NCBI GenBank assembly: GCA_963851245.1
Contig: CAWKOH010000005.1
Span: 1 to 64,000 of the forward strand
From: CAWKOH01 sp963851245
GTDB lineage: Bacteria > Actinomycetota > Acidimicrobiia > Acidimicrobiales > Palsa-688
Direction of reading: 5' to 3'
Length of the DNA stretch: 64,000 bases
Made by a program: the position numbers and the translations under genes. The notes beneath the pieces are model-generated. The model was given only the letters and a program-made list of their open reading frames with translations, searched no databases and was not told where the DNA came from. Positions 60,206 to 64,000 of this stretch are shown one piece after another (the stretch's first letter is position 1; each line of letters opens with the position of its first letter).

Positions 60206-60985
60206 ATGCAGGCAGATTCTTCGTCCAAGACGGTACCTGTATCCGTGGCGGCGGCCGCTGAGGATGCGGTCAAGGTGTATGGAACCGGGGACACCACCGT
60301 GAGGGCGCTGGACGGGATCACCGTCAGCTTCCCCGCCGGCGAGTTCTCGGCCATCATGGGCCCCTCCGGTTCAGGCAAGTCCACCCTCATGCACTGCCTG
60401 GCCGGTCTGGACCGCCTCACCAGCGGGCGGGTGTTCATCGGCGGCACCGATCTCGACAGCCTTGATGACCGGGGCCTGACCATTCTGAGACGGGACCGGG
60501 TCGGATTCATCTTCCAGACCTTCAACCTGGTGCCCACCCTCACCGCCATCGAGAACATCACCCTCCCGATGGATCTGGCCGGGCGCCGCCCGGACCCCGA
60601 CTGGCTCAAATCGGTTATCGACACCCTCGGGATAGGCGACCGGCTCAAGCACAAACCGGCTGAACTTTCCGGAGGCCAGCAGCAGCGGGTAGCGGTGGGC
60701 CGGGCCTTGGTGTCGCGGCCCGCGATCATCTTCGGTGACGAGCCGACCGGCAACCTTGACACTCGGGCCGGAGCGGAGGTTCTCCATCTCCTCCGTGACG
60801 CCGTCGACCGACTCGACCAAACCGTGGTCGTGGTTACCCATGACCCCGGGGCGGCCGGCTATGCCGACAGCGTGATCTTCCTGGTGGACGGGCGAGTGAC
60901 CGACAAGATGCGCGAGCCGACCACGGCCGCCATCATCGATCACATGAGGGACCTCGAGGCCAGCACCGCGGTCGAAGACCAGTAA
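60206..60985 (+). CDS. ABC transporter ATP-binding protein (MacB/LolD type)
   Basis: 259 residues. Walker A MGPSGSGKSTLMH (about 50-62), Q-loop in FIFQTFNLVPTLTAIEN, signature LSGGQQQRVAVGRAL, Walker B AIIFGDEPTGNLD. Works with the FtsX-like permease encoded 3 bp downstream. Likely exports a lipid, peptide or drug. Start ATG 60206. Confidence 0.92.
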   Translation: MQADSSSKTVPVSVAAAAEDAVKVYGTGDTTVRALDGITVSFPAGEFSAIMGPSGSGKSTLMHCLAGLDRLTSGRVFIGGTDLDSLDDRGLTILRRDRVGFIFQTFNLVPTLTAIENITLPMDLAGRRPDPDWLKSVIDTLGIGDRLKHKPAELSGGQQQRVAVGRALVSRPAIIFGDEPTGNLDTRAGAEVLHLLRDAVDRLDQTVVVVTHDPGAAGYADSVIFLVDGRVTDKMREPTTAAIIDHMRDLEASTAVEDQ

Positions 60986-60988
60986 GCC

Positions 60989-63541
60989 ATGTGGAACCAA
61001 GCTCTGAAGAACCTGTCGGCCCACAAGTTGCGCCTGGCACTCACGGCCGTGGCGGTGGTGCTGGGAGTGGCGTTCATGGCCGGAACGCTCGTGCTGACCG
61101 GGACCCTGAAGCACACCATCGACGGTCTGTTCCGGCAGACCACGTCCGGATACAGCGTGGTCGTACGGGCCACGACCCCCTATAACGCCTCTGGTGTCTT
61201 CAGCGGGGGTGGGGGTGGGAGCGGGGGCGCCGCCAACTCGCGACCGCTCACACCCGAGTCTCTGATCCCGACCATCCGCTCTACCCAGGGCGTCTCCGAC
61301 GCCGTCGGCAGCCTGCAGGGCCAGGTTGCTCTGGTATCGAGCGACGGCAAGGCCATCAAGGGCCACGGGGGGGCACCCACGATAGGTCTGGCCTGGATCC
61401 CGAACCCTCAGATGTCCGCCTTGAAGCTCCGCTCCGGCCGGGCTCCGACGGCGGGGGGGCAGCTCGCCATCGATGCCGACACCGCTAGCAAGGACCACGT
61501 GGCACTCGGTTCTCAAGTGAGCGCCATCGGCATCGGGAAGCCTCAACCATTCACAGTTGTGGGGATTTTCGGCTTCGAGAACAGCGGGACCATCGCAGGA
61601 GCCACCATCGTGGCTTTCGACGCGCCCGTAGCCCAAGGGCTTTTCGGTACGCCCGGCTACTTCGACCAGATAGATGTGGCCGCCACCCCCGGTACCAACA
61701 CCGACACCCTGATCAGCGATGTGGCCAAAGGCCTGCCCTCCGGTTTCGAAGCGGTCAACTCGGCCACGGTCGCCCAGGAGAACGCCAACACGGTCAACGG
61801 ATTCATTGGCATCTTCAACGACATTCTCCTGGCCTTCGCTTTCATCGCCCTGTTCGTCGGGGCCTTCCTCATCTTCAACACTTTCAGCATCCTGGTGGGT
61901 CAGCGCACCCGTGAGCTGGCGCTCCTCCGGGCCCTGGGCGCCAGCCGGCGCCAGGTCAGAACCTCCGTCATCCTCGAGGCCATGTTCACGGGTCTGGCCG
62001 GAGGGATCGCCGGCGTCGTGGTGGGCATCCTTCTCGCGGCAGGGCTGCTCAGGTTGTTGCGCTCGTACCTCGGCCTGTCCTCGACCGGGCTGGTCATCTC
62101 CCCCGGCACCATCATCGTGTCCATTCTGGTAGGGACCTTGATCACGGTCGTGGCGGCGCTGGGGCCCTCGGCGCGGGCGTCGAGAGTCCCCCCGGTAGCG
62201 GCCATGCGCGAGGACGCCGCGGCGGTCGAGACCTCGCTGCGCCGGCGGGCCATCATCGGTTCCTCCGTGACCGGGATCGGGCTGCTCGCCCTCCTAGGCG
62301 GCCTCTTCGCCGGCTCCAGCATCGCGCTGGTCGGAGTGGGGGCGGCGCTGACATTCATAGGCATAGCGATGCTGGTCCCGTTCCTGGCATCACCGGTGGC
62401 CCGGGCCTTCGCCGCCCCGATCGCGGCAGTTACCGGTATCACCGGCCGGCTCAGCCAGGAGAACGCGGCCCGCAACCCTCGTCGCACGGGGGCCACGGCG
62501 ACCACACTCATGATCGGCCTGGCCCTCGTAGCTGCCATCGCCACCCTGGCCACCTCGTCGACAACGTCGTTCGGCGATCTGTTCACCAGCACGCTCAAGT
62601 CGGACTACGTGGTCACGTCCAGCAGCAACACGTTCTCGCGATCGGCCGCCGATGCAGTGAAGGGCGCACCAGGCGTCACTGCCGTCAGCCCCTTCACCGA
62701 GGTTCAGTTCCACATCGGCAACGCCAGCCACGCCATGTCGGTGATCGACCCGGTCACCGGCCCGCAGTTGATCAAGATCGACATGGTTACCGGTTCGACG
62801 GCGTCTTTGTCCAAGGGCGAGGTGCTGGTCAACAACACGGTGGCCAAGAACGATCATCTCGCCGTCGGCAGCCCCATCACGATGGGCTTTTCCGCCACCG
62901 GTACACACACCTACACCGTCGGCGGCACCTACAAGACGAACCAGCTACTCGACAACTACATCACATCTGTTGCCGTGGCCGAAGCCGCCACCAACCAGCT
63001 TCAGTATGAGGCCGTTTTGGTCAAGACGGCGAACCCCTCGCCCGAGACTCAAGCCGGGATCAGCCACGCACTGGCAGGCTACCCCCAACTGAGCGTCAAG
63101 ACGACCGCAGAGTTCGTGAGCAACCAGAAGCAGCAGGTACAGGGATTTCTCCGCTTCGTCTACGTGCTCCTCGCGTTTTCGATCATCATCGGGCTGATAG
63201 GTGTAATCAACACGCTCCTGCTGTCGGTGCTCGAGCGGACCCATGAGATCGGCTTGCTGCGCGCTGTCGGCATGCAGCGCCGCCAGGTGAGGAGCATGAT
63301 CCGGGGGGAGGCGGTGGTGGTCTCGGTCCTGGGAGCTGTTCTCGGCGTCGTGCTCGGCGTGGCTTTCGGCGCTGCCATCGTCGGGTCCCTGTCGGGCAGC
63401 GGTATTACCCACATCGCCATTCCGTGGTCCACCATCATCGTGGTTGTGGTCCTGGCCGTGCTCTTCGGCCTCTTCGCGGCGATATTCCCCGCCCGGCGGG
63501 CGGCCCGGCTGGATGTCCTGCAGGCCATAACGACGACCTGA
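60989..63541 (+). CDS. FtsX/MacB-like ABC permease
   Basis: 850 residues, two FtsX modules. First membrane helix at about 15-37, long extracytoplasmic domain to about 265 (with a Gly/Ser-rich loop, GGGGGSGGAANSRPL), three helices near 270-390, two near 425-480, a second large outside domain, then three helices at 720-840. Both modules carry the coupling motif RTRELALLRALGASRRQV and RTHEIGLLRAVGMQRRQV. Exporter or envelope-stress role. Confidence 0.9.
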   Translation: MWNQALKNLSAHKLRLALTAVAVVLGVAFMAGTLVLTGTLKHTIDGLFRQTTSGYSVVVRATTPYNASGVFSGGGGGSGGAANSRPLTPESLIPTIRSTQGVSDAVGSLQGQVALVSSDGKAIKGHGGAPTIGLAWIPNPQMSALKLRSGRAPTAGGQLAIDADTASKDHVALGSQVSAIGIGKPQPFTVVGIFGFENSGTIAGATIVAFDAPVAQGLFGTPGYFDQIDVAATPGTNTDTLISDVAKGLPSGFEAVNSATVAQENANTVNGFIGIFNDILLAFAFIALFVGAFLIFNTFSILVGQRTRELALLRALGASRRQVRTSVILEAMFTGLAGGIAGVVVGILLAAGLLRLLRSYLGLSSTGLVISPGTIIVSILVGTLITVVAALGPSARASRVPPVAAMREDAAAVETSLRRRAIIGSSVTGIGLLALLGGLFAGSSIALVGVGAALTFIGIAMLVPFLASPVARAFAAPIAAVTGITGRLSQENAARNPRRTGATATTLMIGLALVAAIATLATSSTTSFGDLFTSTLKSDYVVTSSSNTFSRSAADAVKGAPGVTAVSPFTEVQFHIGNASHAMSVIDPVTGPQLIKIDMVTGSTASLSKGEVLVNNTVAKNDHLAVGSPITMGFSATGTHTYTVGGTYKTNQLLDNYITSVAVAEAATNQLQYEAVLVKTANPSPETQAGISHALAGYPQLSVKTTAEFVSNQKQQVQGFLRFVYVLLAFSIIIGLIGVINTLLLSVLERTHEIGLLRAVGMQRRQVRSMIRGEAVVVSVLGAVLGVVLGVAFGAAIVGSLSGSGITHIAIPWSTIIVVVVLAVLFGLFAAIFPARRAARLDVLQAITTT

Positions 63542-63554
63542 CCCGACGCCCCCG

Positions 63555-63577
63555 GCCTCACACCGAGCGAGTGAGGC
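63555..63577. terminator. Possible terminator hairpin between convergent genes
   Basis: GCCTCAC-9 nt-GTGAGGC, perfect 7-bp stem between the ABC permease stop and the LuxR-type gene stop. Confidence 0.5.
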
Positions 63578-63596
63578 AGGGGCGAGAAGGGGAGGT

Positions 63597-64000
63597 TCAG
63601 AGGAGCCCGTGGGCGCGGGCCATGGTCACGGCCTCGCTTCGCGAGGCGGCCCCCAGCTTCCGGTAGATGTTCTTGAGGTGGGTCTTCACTGTGTTCAGGG
63701 AGACGTACATCGAAGCTGCGATCTCCCGCAGATGGAGGTGCGACGGGAGATAACCCAGCAGCTCTCGCTCACGCTCGGTCAGGGGCTCGAGGATGTGGGC
63801 CGGCGCAACCACGGGCTGGCCGGGCACCACTTGTTCGGCCTGGCAAAGCAGATGCGCCACATACGGATCTGTGCGGGTCGACACGATTCCCCTGAGAAGG
63901 GAGAGGATCTGCGGAGCTTCCTCCAGGAATGGTCTGACGAAGCCCTCCGGGCGCCCCGTGTCGACCGCTCGCCTTATGGCTTCCTCGGCCAGCTGAGTCC
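63597..64000 (-). CDS. LuxR-family (LAL/MalT-type) regulator, C-terminal part, cut by window edge
   Basis: The last 134 residues of a minus-strand gene. Start of the visible part TQLAEEAIRRAVDTGRPEGF and VRPFLEEAPQILSLLRGIV match the TPR region before the HTH of large ATP-binding LuxR regulators. HTH: LTERERELLGYLPSHLHLRE, then IAASMYVSLNTVKTHLKNIY with RKLGAASRSEAVTMAR. Not a DosR-type receiver as far as visible. May control the adjacent ABC exporter. Confidence 0.85.
   Translation of the reverse strand, partial: TQLAEEAIRRAVDTGRPEGFVRPFLEEAPQILSLLRGIVSTRTDPYVAHLLCQAEQVVPGQPVVAPAHILEPLTERERELLGYLPSHLHLREIAASMYVSLNTVKTHLKNIYRKLGAASRSEAVTMARAHGLL

Noticed and set aside
60371..61636. Long open frame antisense to the ABC ATPase and permease
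   Set aside because: Sense genes carry full family motifs and the antisense protein matches no fold I know.
1..64000. CRISPR arrays, tRNA/rRNA genes, transposases or phage genes
   Set aside because: None recognised on either strand; repeats seen are short and isolated.

Overview
High-GC actinobacterial DNA with many GTG/TTG starts, clear purine-rich Shine-Dalgarno (SD) sites and tightly overlapping operons. The gene set (many universal stress proteins, a four-gene pyruvate:ferredoxin oxidoreductase module, HMG-CoA reductase, a protocatechuate cluster, N-terminal GNAT fused to an acyl-CoA synthetase) suggests a deep-branching or soil actinobacterium, perhaps Acidimicrobiia-like. Gene order is not mycobacterial. 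The lineage is an inference.

Positions 1 to about 50.5 kb form a dormancy/hypoxia-type island. It holds seven universal stress protein (USP) genes, four CBS-domain genes, two flavin (PPOX) proteins, an Hsp20 chaperone, a wax ester/triacylglycerol synthase, PEP synthase, a truncated pyruvate phosphate dikinase, GAPDH, a GH65 phosphorylase, a phosphoribosyltransferase-hydrolase fusion (Rv0571c type), an avidin-family protein, and several unknown small proteins. Many are the same families as the Mycobacterium tuberculosis DosR regulon. By eye I find 27 copies of a 14-bp 5-4-5 palindrome, consensus near GGGACTTTCGGCCC, almost all just upstream of these genes. It closely resembles the mycobacterial DosR box (core GGGACTWWAGTCCC). 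No DosR/DosS-like gene lies in the window, so the regulator must be elsewhere.

Within the island: 0.2-7.5 kb USP, PPOX, ABC ATPase, acyl-CoA synthetase and unknowns; 7.5-14.2 kb a ketoacyl-synthase III pair, USP/PPOX operon, adenosine-specific kinase family gene, a decayed larA, a mannonate-type SDR and iolB; 14.2-29.9 kb sugar phosphorylase, PPDK/PEP synthase and USPs; 30-32.4 kb a drug-type ABC exporter; 32.4-38 kb CBS, avidin-like, GAPDH, Hsp20 and membrane proteins; 38.2-43.8 kb a seven-gene USP/DUF1918/CBS/PFOR operon; 43.9-50.5 kb USP, alcohol dehydrogenase/CBS, and divergent tgs-like and acyl-CoA ligase/HMG-CoA reductase genes. The combined picture is pyruvate/PEP interconversion, fermentative redox balance, lipid storage and protein protection during respiratory arrest.

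From 50.6 kb on the boxes stop. This part has an MFS transporter, a 113-bp palindromic element, a methyltransferase, an alpha/beta hydrolase, a protocatechuate ortho-cleavage cluster (CoA transferase A/B, pcaH, pcaG, pcaB, divergent pobA), a MacB/FtsX-type ABC exporter and the C-terminal end of a LuxR-family regulator.

Six otherwise well conserved genes are interrupted by apparent single-base frameshifts, several in homopolymer runs. I suspect sequence errors for most; larA and an mmpL fragment look truly degenerate. No tRNA, rRNA, CRISPR or IS element was recognised.
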